Position numbers and translations under genes: made by a program. A stretch of 64,000 nt of DNA from assembly GCA_031772625.1 (NCBI GenBank), contig CM062820.1, forward strand, positions 1,078,059,369 through 1,078,123,368, read 5' to 3'. Shown here in pieces: positions 24,449-36,086 of the stretch; the stretch's first letter is position 1, and each line of letters starts with the position of its first letter. The DNA comes from Pinus tabuliformis (taxonomy: Eukaryota; Streptophyta; Pinopsida; Pinales; Pinaceae). The notes below the pieces were generated by a model. It saw only the letters and a program-made list of their open reading frames with translations, did no database searches and was not told the DNA's origin.

Positions 24449-25189
24449 TACTCCCCAGCTTACCTTGTTGCACGTCCTCGTGCAAGAGTATAGTTCAGAT
24501 GCAATTGTGTGAGGGAATAAGTAGGGTATACTTCTTCCCTATAATTCCTAAAACCATTCTTTTGCTTGAGGACAGCGAAAGCTTGGGTTACCTCATGATA
24601 TTTTAAGTTATAATCACTACAGTATTGATCAGGAGGGTACCATATGATTGGGGTTTTATAGTGGCATCCTATCCACTCTGGTCCCAATGTTAAAATCATG
24701 TTTCTATATTTGAAAAAATGGGAAGAGGAAACTTAGAAGTTACGATATCTGAATGGCTCCCGACCCCTCACAGTGTTACTGGAAACTTCCCATCTTTGCT
24801 TGGATGCAGCCAAGGCTTCTTCTTTAATATCCTAGGAGTATTCCTTTTTGGCCTGAATGATTTCAGTATAGATTGGCCCCAATTTGCCTACGTTTTTCTT
24901 CATAAACTGCTTATGCCAAACAGATAGGAGTAGTGGCTATGTAGGTTCTCCTATGACCCATAGGTCAATGCCATATTCACGCCTTTTGAATGTGTTGTAA
25001 GCCTTGGCTCATTTTAGCTGATTAGTAGTAAAGGAAAGGAATGCTTGAAATTGAATGTCTCCTATGAAAGGAGCAGGGTGGCTATCCTAATTGTCATCCT
25101 CTAGAACAAAATTATGCATATAGAGCTCACAGAGGAGGCAATAAATCTTCTCATTGTGTTCTCTGAAACACTTAATAAAATTGAGAGTG
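24449..25189 (-). other. Element D 3' end before its 3' LTR
   Basis: Weak frames only. Directly against the LTR the minus strand reads GCTGGGGAGTA, a likely polypurine tract. Confidence 0.5.
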
Positions 25190-27280
25190 GTTTTAATTTA
25201 TGCTAATTTACCTACCTTAATGACCTTAACTTTTAATAGCAGATATCTCTCCATAAGAAATAAAGAATAATTAGTAGCGGAAGCTCGACAAGCTAGAGTG
25301 TCTGAATAGAGAGAATAGATAATCTCCATGTGTTCTCTGGCTTTCTGCAATTGACCCTTTAAATATTCAACCTTCTTTTGCTCAGCGTGGTATTGAGCAA
25401 AAGTCTCATCCTCTGTCCTGGTAAGTGCCTCAAATTTTTTCTTTAGCCCTTGCTGTTCATGAAAATGGATCACTTTCTCCTTGTGCTGAGCTAGCTCTTG
25501 ATGAACTGTTAAAAGATCATTCTTTAATTTTCAAATAACAACTTATCTAACCAAGGGTGTATAAAGAGGCATTTCATCTGTTTGGACTTCTGCATCTTAG
25601 GTCTCCTCAGGGTCAGTCTGCATAGCAGCTTCAACTGTTTCTGGAATTATATCTTGAATATTTTCTTCAATCTCAGTCTGGACAGCAGTGTCTGCAGTGG
25701 GGTAGGCTGTTTGAGTTCCCTGTGAAAAGATACAAGGCTCCTCTATTTGTATGGCAGTGTCTTCTCTAATAGCAGTCTTAGTCTAGGTTTCTCTTGGGAA
25801 ACCCTTAGGAAATTCTATTTGAGTCTCTATCCTTCACAAAGAATTGTTCTGTTTGTGTCCCTACATTCTCCATTTCTTCTTTCAATTTCCTTATCCTGGT
25901 TGCTTCTTTTAACCAATATTTCAACTGCCTGATTACCTGCTTCTGTTTTCTGTATTTTCTGAGCACCTTTTTAAGTTTAACTTTGTAGGGCTCTTCTACT
26001 CTAGGGCTCCCATGTGGGGCTGCATTACCTTCTGCCACTTGCATAGGCTGCATTATGTTAACATCAGGAATGTTTCCAATTGGAGTTGTGTTTGCTAGCG
26101 GGATTTCTCCTTCCAACTCATAATTATTATTCATTTCATGTTCAGGAGATCCCAATGCAATGGTATCTCCTGAACAGTCATCATTCTCATGGTCTTCTTC
26201 TTGGTAGGCCTCATCCACGGGGGACTTTGAAAAGGGAATATCACTTGGTTGATTGGCATCCTCCAAGTTTTCACCTTCAGGGTTTCTTTCTATTGGGGTT
26301 TCTTCGTGCTCCTCAGCTTCGAGGGGTGTTTCCATATCAGGAATTAACTCTCTCTGCTCCTCCATGGGATCAGTGCATGGTTGGGTTTGTTCGTGACCGG
26401 AATTGTCAGTAGGGACTAACCGATCAGGAGTACAGTTTTGTCTTTCAGTGTTCCCTGGTTGTTCCCTGCCCTCAGTAAACATTTCCATGCTTCCCAAAAC
26501 CCTTTCCACTTCCTCCTCATAGTCTTGCAAAGGAGGGTCTTGAGGACTAAGAGGAGGTGTGCGGGATGGTCCAGCTTCTTCTGCTTGGATTGGAATGCAC
26601 CGCTGGGATTTTACTCTCACTGAGCGTCTACCTTAGCTAATTCTAGGGGTGTAGTGGGGCTCTTTCATTTTAATATTTTCTTTGGGCCCGGGGTTCTTGG
26701 CCCTTGCTGCTCTGTCTCCTCATTTTCTGGGGGTGGAGCCAAGGTAGGATTTATGATACTATCCCATGTTAATTGTTGATGTTCCAATCTATTTGTGATG
26801 ATTAACTTAATTAACCCATGAGGGTTGACTACACTATGTGGGTCCTTGGCTATCCTTACCCGTCGAGCAAAATCGTGTAACAAGGAATTTAAATAAAATG
26901 GTAAATTAATTGAAATTATTTTCTTTAAAATGGCTAGGAGTTTCAGTTGTCGAGGCTTTACCACATCATGCCAGTCGTCGCGAGTGATATATCTTTGGAT
27001 GATGACTGTCAGCTCTTGTCATGGTTGCTACAACATCGAAGGATGAAATCCTTTCCCCGTTCGTACTAGCCGCTCGCCCGGGCCCTAGAAGGCTTCAATT
27101 GCACTGTATAAAAGGACATGTTTGTCTGCCCATTTCACCCCTTCCACTGGAAGTTGAGTGACTTCGTCTAGGACTTCTTTTGAAACTATCATGCTTATGC
27201 CTTTGACCACTATACTACCGTTCTGCAAATTTTGCAAAAACTCCAGTGTTAGCTCTTCATGGAATCCTTGCAATCTGTTT
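25190..27280 (-). pseudogene. Element D extra post-pol ORF (plant-transposon-protein-like head, coiled-coil tail)
   Basis: In minus-strand order: 27273-27085 (LEFLQNLQNGSIVVKGISMI, EVLDEVTQLPVEGVKW); 26964-26665 (LPFYLNSLLHDFARRV, then HGLIKLIITNRLEHQQLTWD); 26620-25805, an acidic, Pro/Glu-rich linker of about 200 residues followed by a basic coiled coil (VKLKKVLRKYRKQKQVIRQL); and 25473-25198, a further coiled coil (EYLKGQLQKAREHMEIIY). It lies where Athila/Tat elements carry an additional ORF. The head recalls the 'putative plant transposon protein' domain found in plant gypsy ORFs. Function unknown. It resembles the ORF region in the LTR of element H. Broken. Confidence 0.6.
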
Positions 27281-27379
27281 AAGTACTGTAACCAGCCAGT
27301 GCTTCAAGGATTTCGTGGGCTTGATCCGACACCATCAATACTAGAGGCTCACTCTGAATTTCTCTTCCACCCATAGCTG

Positions 27380-28989
27380 CTGCAATAAGGTCTGGTTCTG
27401 TTGAAGACAACTATGTTTTACCCGTGTAATGCAACACAATGACGTTGTATATCACAACAATTATAAAGGAAATGAATCTACTTGGATAAGAATTATCGTT
27501 TTTAGTTAAGTCATCCATCCTATCAGCCATACTTAACACAAAATCATATGTTCGCATGCCTGCCATAATGGTTGCCATGCTTCAACCAATCATAATTTTA
27601 TGCTATTTATTACATATCCCTGCACATCATGCAAATTGTATTTCGGGGGTAATCCAAATGATTATCACACATTTATTTATAACTGGAATACGTGCTATCC
27701 ATACACAGGCCATCCCCTCCTCTGATGAGATGAGGGTGTCCACGTCCTTTTAGCATGCAGAAAACAAGAAAATAACCAATGCGAAATAAATGCCGACAAC
27801 CAATCTAAAAAGCACAACACACAAATCAATAAAGCATTTAAGTGACATGCGTCGTCAGACGTGAATTGGCCAAAAAATAAAAATGACAATATCAAGTCAT
27901 TATGTCAAATATTTTACCATAAGTGGAATTAATCATATCAGCATAATCAACGATTTATATTTAATGGCTTTCTTTTAATACGCGAGCATTTGGAATATGA
28001 GAAATAAAAATAAAAATCACCATGCTATGCAGCTTGTAAAAGTGCTCCCAAATAGAAATTTTCATTTAGAAATAGGGTCATAGGTGATAAGAGGTAGATG
28101 TCATATGGCAATATAAGTTAATACTCCAATACCACAGTGGAGCCACTGCTACCAGCAAGCATTCATAGCCTCGACAGGGTTGCTTTTTAACCCTCTCAAA
28201 TGAGCTAGAGTCCTTTTTACATTTTGATTTTTTTCTTTTGTCACAAAGAGACCACTATGCTGGCTTGGTGACCAGATAACCATAGTGCCACTCACCAGGG
28301 TGAAATAGAAATGATTAGGTTGGCTAGTGATGAGACCCCCTATTCTTCTGACAAATTATTTATCGAGAAGATCATTACCTTGGTGTGGTATCCAAATTGG
28401 AATGTCACCTGTTACATCCTTATGATCGTGGTAGGCTGGCTCATGATGAGACCCCCTATCCTCTTTGGATAATGTTGTAAGCATTTTGCTATTTTTTTTT
28501 TACTTTTGCAATTTTTCTTATAAAAAGGGAGGCTCATTTGCTCCTTAAGAGTCAGGGATGGTGTAAGAAGTAAGAAGATGCCAATGGGAGTATTATACTC
28601 TTATCCCTTAACATTATATCAATGAGTTTTATCCATTTGGAAGTATAAACATAAGCCAGCATGGATTAAAGGTAATGAATCATTTCCTGATGTGTCCCAA
28701 AAGAAAAGATGTTCAGACAACCATTATAAAGATACACCATATTAGCTTGATGAATAAAGATAACCAACAAAAGGATTTTAGAAGTTATAATGACATTGTT
28801 ATTACCATATATCTTTAGAAGAGGCACAAATGCACATGGCACTTATTTGCAATATAAAAGAAGAAGATCATGGTATAATGATTAAGAAAAAAATGAGAAA
28901 AATTCAACATTTAGCTTGCGGTTCACTTTGCAAAAATAAAAATAAAAATAAAAAAATCAAAGAAAATGAAAATAAATAAGGAGAAATTC
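27380..28989 (-). other. Element D non-coding stretch between array and extra ORF
   Basis: No convincing frame. The words 'gatgagaccccctat' recur at about 28330 and 28446 with similar flanks ('ggttggctagt', 'ggctggctcat'), suggesting a small internal duplication. Confidence 0.5.
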
Positions 28990-29980
28990 CCTGTTCAATC
29001 AATTGAATGGCAGTCATTCAATAATTTGAACAACAAAAACAAATAAGAAAAACAGTGTTGTTCAATCAAGTGAACGACAATTGTTCAATAACTTGAACAT
29101 CGAAAACCAATGAACATAAAATGTGTTGTTCAATCAATTGTTTGAACAATGAAAACAAAATAAGAAAAATAGTGTTGTTCAACCAAGTGAACAACAAGCG
29201 TTCACTTGTTTGAACAATGAAAAGCGAGAAAAAAAATCTGTTTTTCAATCAATGGAACGGCAAACGTCCAATTGTTTGAACAATGAAAATAATAAAAAAT
29301 GTGATGTTCAATCAATTGATCGAAAAACGTTCGCTTGTTTAAACAACGAAAAATGAAAAAATGTGTTGTTCAATCAATTGAATGACAAACGTCCAATTGT
29401 TTGAACACCAAAAACAAACAAAAATGTGTTGTTCAATCAATTGAACGACAAACGTCCAATTGTTTGAACAATGAAAGCAATAAAAAAATGTGTTGTTCGA
29501 TCAATTGAATGGCAAACATTCGCTTGTTTGAACAATGAAAACAAACAAAAATGTGTTGTTCAATCAATTGAATGGCAAACTTTTGCTTGTTTGAACAATG
29601 AAAAACGAAAAAAAAATGTGTTGTTCAATCAATTGAACGACAAACGTCCAATTGTTTGAACAATGAAAACAAACAAAAATGCGCTCTTCAATCAATTGAA
29701 TGACAAACGTCCAATTGTTTGAACAATGAAAACAATAAAAAGAATGTGTTGTTCAATCAATTGGACAGCAAACATTCGCTTGTTTGAACAACGAAAACAA
29801 AAAAAAAATGTGTTGTTCAATCAATTGAACGACAAATGTCTAATTGTTTGAACAACAAAATACGTCAAAGAAACATTGCGCTATCCGATTAATTGAACGG
29901 AGAGTTACAAAAATATAAATATGTTGTTTAATCAATTGATCGACAGGTGTTCAATTGTTTGAACATAAAAAATGAAAAAA
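28990..29980 (-). repeat. 63-bp tandem array, about 16 units
   Basis: Units begin with TTCAATCAATTGAA-like sequence at about 28994, 29059, 29129, 29177, 29244, 29307, 29369, 29432, 29496, 29559, 29624, 29687, 29752, 29816, 29883 and 29927. Most units are 62-67 bp; two are shorter. Each contains two short inverted words, TCAATTGA and a CAATTGTTTGAAC-type part. The array lies between integrase and the extra ORF of element D, where Tat-lineage elements are known to carry variable tandem repeats that can seed satellites. Confidence 0.92.
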
Positions 29981-30166
29981 AATCCATATTTACATGGTAA
30001 TGCCTACAAAGGTATGTACATTATTTACAATTTTTCAAGCAATTTCAATTTTTTAATGAAAAGCTGCTGGGTTATCATTCCCTGCAGCTAGAATTTGCAT
30101 GGAGGGGTCCTCGCGTACTTGCTTGCAGAAAGATTCTTTGGTAAGCGGTTGATGATAGAGGCGCAC

Positions 30167-31117
30167 TCAATGCTCGTTTACCTTAAAGGAATGGTTGGAT
30201 CCGTCTATGGTAGTCAAGGTAAGAGTACCATTGTTATGCACTTCTTGAATCTCATAAGGGCCGAGCCATCTTGTTTGCAACTTGCCTGGGAAGTCCTGGA
30301 ACTTGGAATTGTACAGAAGTGCCCAATCCCCTTTTTGAAACGTTTTCTTCTTGATAAGGCTGTCATGCCATTTTTCCCTTTGCTGCTGTATTATTGCAGT
30401 TCGTTGCAAAGCAAGCAATCGAGCTTCATCTAGTTCGTTAATCTGCTAAAGATGCTTGGTTTGAGCTTCTGTTAAATCCAGGCCCACTTCCTGGGCTGTC
30501 CTTAGAGTCTTTATTTTGAATTTGATTGGAAAAATTGGTTCTTTACTGAACACAAGCTGGTAGGGAGAGTATCCAGTAGTATTCCTCCAAGTCGTACGAT
30601 AGGCCCACAAGGCCTCTGGCAGTCTAGTAGTCCAATCTCATTGGTGCGTTGAGACTGTTTTGGTCAGAATTGCTTCTATAACCTTGTTGGTGCTTTCTAC
30701 CTGCTCATTCACCTGCGGGTGATACAGAGAAGTGATCCTGTGCATGATATGATGGTTTCTGAGGGTGGTAGTAATCTTGTTACCTATGAATTTCTTTCCC
30801 TCATCTGTGACCACTTCTCGCGGTAACCCATACTGCAAAAACAGCCCAAAAAGGAAGTTAATCACTTCTTCCTCTGTGGCTCTTGGTAAATCTACTATTT
30901 CCACCCATTTTGTAACATAATCCGTGGCTACCAGCATGTAGGCCTTCTGATTGGAAGGTGGATGGAATGGACCTATGAAGTCTAATGCCCAACGCTTGAA
31001 GGGTTTTATGACGAATTGTGGCAGCAGAGGCATTTCATCAAATTGACTAGGTCGACCCATCCTTTGACAACTATCGCAGGCTTGGGCATAGTTTTTAGCA
31101 TCCTTAAAAATAATGGG
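30167..31117 (-). pseudogene. Element D integrase core and C-terminal domain
   Basis: Minus strand 31060-30638 has the core: WALDFIGPFHPPSNQKAYMLV, ATDYVTKWVE and GLPREVVTDEGKKF, then HPQVNEQVESTNK. 30418-30167 has the C-terminal GPY/F domain: FQKGDWALLYNSKFQDFPGK, then RWLGPYEIQEV. There is no chromodomain after it, consistent with a Tat/Athila rather than a chromovirus lineage. Confidence 0.85.
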
Positions 31118-31700
31118 CTAGTAATAGCCCATTTGTAACACCTTACGTCCTATCCTTCGGTTTGCGAAATGTCCCCCATATGGTTCATCATGGATCTCAT
31201 CCTCACGGATACATCTGCGTATACACATGTCGACCCTTGTATGAAAAAGATATCCACCTATCCAAGAGAATTGGGCACTACGCTGAACAATCAATTTTCT
31301 TTCCCTTGTTGTTAAATGTTTAGGTAGCTTCCCTACTACCAGATAATTTTCCACATCTGCGTACCATGGCGTCTTAACCGCCACAACAAACAGGTTCTCA
31401 TCTGGGAATTGGTCATCTACCGCCAGTGGATCATTAACCTTCGGAATTCGAGATAGAAAATCAGCAACGAGATTCTCCTTTCCTGGACGATCTTTAATGG
31501 TAATGTCGAACTCCTGCAAAAGCAATAACCATCGTGTTACTTGACCATTTTTGATAGGTTTATTAGCTAGATATCTAATGGCAGAGTGATCAGTGTACAC
31601 AAAGACTTGGTAGCCAGTTATATAGTGTCTATATTTGTTTATTACATAAATAACTGCTAAGAATTATTTTTCTGTCACTGTGTAATTGAGTTTTGCAGAG
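31118..31700 (-). pseudogene. Element D RNase H end and integrase zinc finger
   Basis: Minus strand shows VYTDHSAIRYLA and RWLLLLQEFDITIKDRPGKENLVADFLSRI, the standard end of gypsy RNase H. The H..H half of the integrase zinc finger follows (EPYGGHFANRRIGRKVLQMGYY). Confidence 0.85.
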
Positions 31701-32690
31701 GTGAGATTTTTGCTAATGTAATATATAGCATAAGGTTTCTTGTCCTCCTCTTGGCCGAGGATAGCGCCTATGGCTACATTTGATGCATCCCTGGAAATAT
31801 GAAAATGCAGCGCCCAGTTTGGTCCACGTAATACTGGTGCTGTTGAGACTAGTTTCTTTAATCCTGCAAAAGTTATGTCACACTTATTAGACCAACTCAG
31901 ATCAGTGTTTCCAGTTAGAGCATATAAGTGTGTCGTAATCTGTGAAAAAATATTGATAAATTTGCGATAATAACCTGCATATCCTAGGAAACTACATACC
32001 TATGTTTGGGTGCAGGGGGTAGGCAGTAAAAGAATTACCTATATTTTTGTTGGGTCTACCTGTATTCCTACTGTAGAGATGTAATGCCCCAGGATCACAC
32101 CCTCAGTCATCATCATGTGACACTTGACATTGCTTAAACATAACCTGGTAGCGATGCATCGTTCTAAGACTTTTTCTAGTGTTCGTAATGCTTGATCAAA
32201 ATCATCCCCATATGGAGTAAAATCATCCATATATACCTCTAGTCCTTCATTTATTAGATCAACAAAGATGCTTAGTATAGCTCTCTGAAACGTGGTTGGG
32301 GTGTTGCACAAGCCAAATGGTAATACTCTGTATGCGAATGTGCCCCAGGGACAAGTGAAGGTCGTTTTGTCCTGGTCTTCAGGGGCAATCTAAATTTGAT
32401 TGTACCCACTAAAGCCGTCTAGAAAGGAGAAGAATTGCTTCCCTGCCAACGTATCGAGGACCTGATCAATGAATGGGAGGGGAAAATGGTCTTTCTGTGT
32501 TGCCTTATTTAGCTCTCGATAGTCTACACAAATATGCCATTTCCCGTTTTTCTTGGGGATGACCACCAAAGGGGAGACCCATTTACTGTCTGAGATAGGA
32601 TAAATAAAGTTTACATCTAGTAGCTTCTGTAATTCCTCTTTCACGATATCCTTGAGGTAAGGGTTCAACCTCCATTGAGGTTGCCGGATG
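31610..32690 (-). pseudogene. Element D reverse transcriptase
   Basis: Minus strand 32668-32390 shows the fingers/palm start (KEELQKLLDVNFIYPISDS, VSPLVVIPKKNGKWHICVDYRELN, DHFPLPFIDQVLD). 32311-32039 shows TTFQRAILSIFVDLINE, then VYMDDFTPYG (the YxDD catalytic motif as YMDD) and CHMMMTEGVILGHYIS. Typical gypsy RT order. Downstream, toward 31610, RNase-H-type sequence begins. Confidence 0.85.
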
Positions 32691-33231
32691 GGTCATGCAT
32701 CCTTCTCTGTATAAATATGGTGTGTACATAACTACGGATCTATAGCTTTCATATCATGATAATCCCAGGCAAACCCCCTTTATTTTTTCTGCAATACCTA
32801 GATAAGCTTTTTCTGTTGTTCGCTTTCCAGATTAGCATTGATATTTATAACTTTTCCTGGTTCGATCTCAACTTCTTTTCTGTTCTTAATAATAGTTGTT
32901 TCAATATGCTGTCGTCTGTGTCCTTCAAGGGATCTTCCATGGCCTCGTTATCGAGAATTGCTTTCAACATCTGTCACTCCACGTTGGTTGGCTGATTTAT
33001 AAAATTGTTGATAACATCATCTTTAGTTTGATTTTTAAATTCTAGCGCTTCTGCTACTGTGAGTGGTGAACGGATGCTCTCTTCTAGGTACGTTGGTGGT
33101 TGCTTACATATTTTTACAATGGGCAAACTTGGCCTGGCAGGAGGGTATAACACCAGATTTTTTATAGCATCTCCCTTTATGATAGTCATGTTGCCTTCTC
33201 GGCAACAAATATATGCATCAATTGTTGGCAG

Positions 33232-34131
33232 CTAAGGTCGTCCCAGAATCAAAGGATGCCCATCCAACCTATTCCTTGGGTTTATATCCAGGAAGTCTAC
33301 TAGATATTCCCATGAGTCAACAAAAACTGTAATATCTTGTAAAGTCCCTTCTGGTCTTACCATCGACCAATGAACAAGCTCTAATAAAGTGGTGGTTATT
33401 TCTAAGCCTGTAATACCAAGTGCTTGACAAGTTTCTATTGTTAGTATGTTAATGGAAGCTCCTAGATCAACTAAGGTGTTTGGAAAAGAGCAGCCATATA
33501 TCTGAACTGTTACGATGGGATTTCCAGGGTCTTCGTATTGTATAGGAGTTTCCTCTCCCAAGAGTAAATTAGATAAGGTTCCTATGACATGAATAGTGGG
33601 TGAGGTTTTTATCTTCCTCATAGGCCTTTTTACACATAATTCATTGATGGTTTTGGCATAGATGGGAATGTATTGAATAGCCTGGAGGAGGGGAATCTTA
33701 ATACACAATTTTTTTAGTTCCCCTAAAAGATCAAAATCATGATAAGTGATCAGTTTAGGTATCACTAGCCTTTCGGGGAACAGAGGAGAAGTGACCATAA
33801 GTTTTTCAAGGTCGTCATGTTGATCTGTTTCTTCCCCTTTCATTGATTCAGTATTATTTACAAGTGGTGAAACATGTACAGATGATGGAATATATATAGG
33901 TGGAGTTACAATTTTAATTGAAGGCTGGTCTTTATTTTCCTCAGGGGTTATGACCTGACCTGACCTCAATCTAAGCTCATTATATTCTTTCTGCTCAATC
34001 TCATATTCTGGATTTTCAATAATCTGTACCAATTGGACTGTCCTATTATTAGGATTCGGGTTTGATTGAGCTCGTAATTGTGGTCGTAGAAGAGGTTGAG
34101 AATTCTGCTGTAATGTATAAGGAGCTGACAA
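33232..34131 (-). pseudogene. Element D protease region
   Basis: A 299-residue open stretch. The middle has LKKLCIKIPLLQAIQ and the 'P.Y.K...E' type motif preceding protease (PIYAKTINELCVKRP), then the retropepsin core TLVDLGASINILT, YLVDFLDINPRN and HPLILGRP at the C-terminus. Aspartic protease of the gypsy polyprotein, releasing gag and pol products. Unusually long open frame for this fossil. Confidence 0.82.
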
Positions 34132-34557
34132 TGTGATCTGAGGCTAGGGGCCTATTCTTGTAGGTATATTTTATATCCCTAGAGGTCACTGCCAGTTTGC
34201 AGACCAATTCGGGTTTTGAGAGGTGGAGGCAGGCCACTGGGATTGATAGGGATTGCCCTACCAGACAGGTGTAAAAGGAGAATTTTGCCAGCCATTTCCT
34301 GGAAAAGTTTGTGTTGGCTAGGATGTCATAGGGAATGGTGGACTTTTCCAGTTTGGTTAGGGTGATTGGCCTTGCTAAGCTGCCCCAAGGTTCTGTTGTT
34401 GGTTAAACTATGATGAAGGACAAAATTGGGATGCGTCTTGTGACATACCTGTAGGTTTAGCTTGCCATTGTCGACGCTGGTTCATCAAATATACTAGTTT
34501 TTTTTCCTCATCTACTTCTTTGAATATTACTTCCAGCCCGCGTAATTATGGACACTG

Positions 34558-35910
34558 TTAAGTATCGTGATATTTAGTACAAATGGCACACGTCTGAACC
34601 ATGTCTAATGGGCATTCCCATTGGTTGTGCTTATTTCGACAACGTGGGCAGAAGATGGCCAAATTTTGTTCTATCAAAGCTTGTTTTTGTTTGGCCTGTA
34701 GAACATCTCGCTGTGTTGTAAGAGTGCCCGGGATATCCGTCTTAAAATATTCCAAGAGGTTTCCAATCTCCATCTGCGTTATACCTCCACTATGTGGTTT
34801 GCTTCCTCTACTCATTGGATCTCAGCTAGATTCTCCTGTACATGCGCTCCCTCACAAACACCTGATACACAAACGAATGATTTCATCATACTCTTCCTGA
34901 GAAATATCCCCTTTTCCCATTAAGTTTAGAGTTTCTATCCTTTCTTCTTTCATACCTTTAATCAATATAGCTCTTAGGACTTATTTTGGCATGGTAGTGT
35001 GTGGAGAACTCTACAAATTATAATTAAATCATTCTACATATTCTTCTAGTGTTTTGTTATCTTTTGCAGTCATCTTGAAAATCTCATCTTTCAGTTCCCT
35101 AGTTTTACAAAAGTCCTAATACCTTTTAAGGAAGGAGGTTTTCATCTCATCCTAAGAATTTATGGTTCGCCCACCTAGACCCATAAACCATCTTAAAGCT
35201 GCCCCTTTCAAAGTGGAAGGGAATAATTGTAGTTTTTGGGGGTTGTTGGTATAGTCGTACCCTCTATACAGGACATCAAACTCAAACAGGATAGCATCAG
35301 GATCCTCTGTGATCATCCCATGAAAGGTTGGGATGTTTTGTAGAGGAATAGCCTTCATAGGGGCATTGGCCACCTGGTCGACTATGGGGTATTCTAATTT
35401 TGAGGTTTGACATTGGTGTGGATGTTTTTCCATTTGATCAAAGATATGCCAACAGTCTTCAGGGATTTCAAGGGGTGCCTCCGTAATAAACAGAGAGTTA
35501 GCTGGCTTTACAACACTCCCTAGGTCTGGAATCTCAGGAGATTCTTGTTCAGATAGTTGTGGTTATGCTTTAGCAGCCCCACTAGTTTCTCCCTTTCCTC
35601 CTTGTAAGTGAGAGGATTTTCCCTCCTGTAGAGGATCAAAGGGTAAACTTATTGTAGCTTGAAAACTCTGTTTTGATCCTGTTACTTGGCTTTGAATCTT
35701 AGCATGAGCTTCAAATGGCGGGCCTTCTGCTTGAGGGATAACAATAGAACTTTTTCCAGGTATAGCCTGGAATCCAACTGATGCTTGAGACTCTACTCTT
35801 CTGATGATTTCGTCTATAAAGGTCGTTCTCCCAAGGTTCACCGATCCTTTGGGTTTTGTGGGTTTTTGTAGAGGATTCTGTTCTTTCTCTATCTTTTTAT
35901 TTCTAGTCAT
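34558..35910 (-). pseudogene. Element D gag
   Basis: In minus-strand order: a basic/Pro-rich N-terminal stretch (35910-35563, MTRNKKIEKEQNPLQ), a capsid region (35433-35152) with IPTFHGMITEDPDAILFEFD and LFPSTLKGAALRWFMGLGG (the hallmark 'ALRWFM.L' of plant gypsy gag), then a zinc-knuckle-like cluster CPRCRNKHNQWECP near 34620-34660. It makes the particle shell. Broken in several places. Confidence 0.8.
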
Positions 35911-36066
35911 TCATAAAAGAAATTCCTATTTAACCTCTAAAATTTTGCTGTAAAGCAGGTAGGTAAGCAAGCACTTTACTTGCTAGGTACGCAGGTTCTT
36001 ACCTTCCATTTTTAAAACCCAGTTCTCTTACAGCAAAGGAATAGAATTAATCACTTTGAACACTCT

Positions 36067-36083
36067 CCCTGACAACGACGCCA
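36067..36083 (-). other. Element D primer binding site (tRNA-Asp type)
   Basis: Minus strand TGGCGTCGTTGTCAGGG, matching 14 of 17 bases of the complement of a plant tRNA-Asp 3' end (TGGCGCCGTTGCCGGGG). Three bases separate it from the LTR end. This primer type is common in Athila/Tat gypsy elements. Confidence 0.8.
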
Positions 36084-36086
36084 AAA

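Noticed and set aside
28990-29980. Regularly spaced repeats resembling a CRISPR array
   Set aside because: The units are contiguous 63-bp tandem repeats without unique spacers, inside a plant gypsy element and with no cas genes.
34601-34900. Plus-strand open frames across element D (for example 30095-30433, 34601-34900, 26080-26412)
   Set aside because: They are the opposite strand of gag, integrase and accessory sequence with clear motifs on the minus strand.
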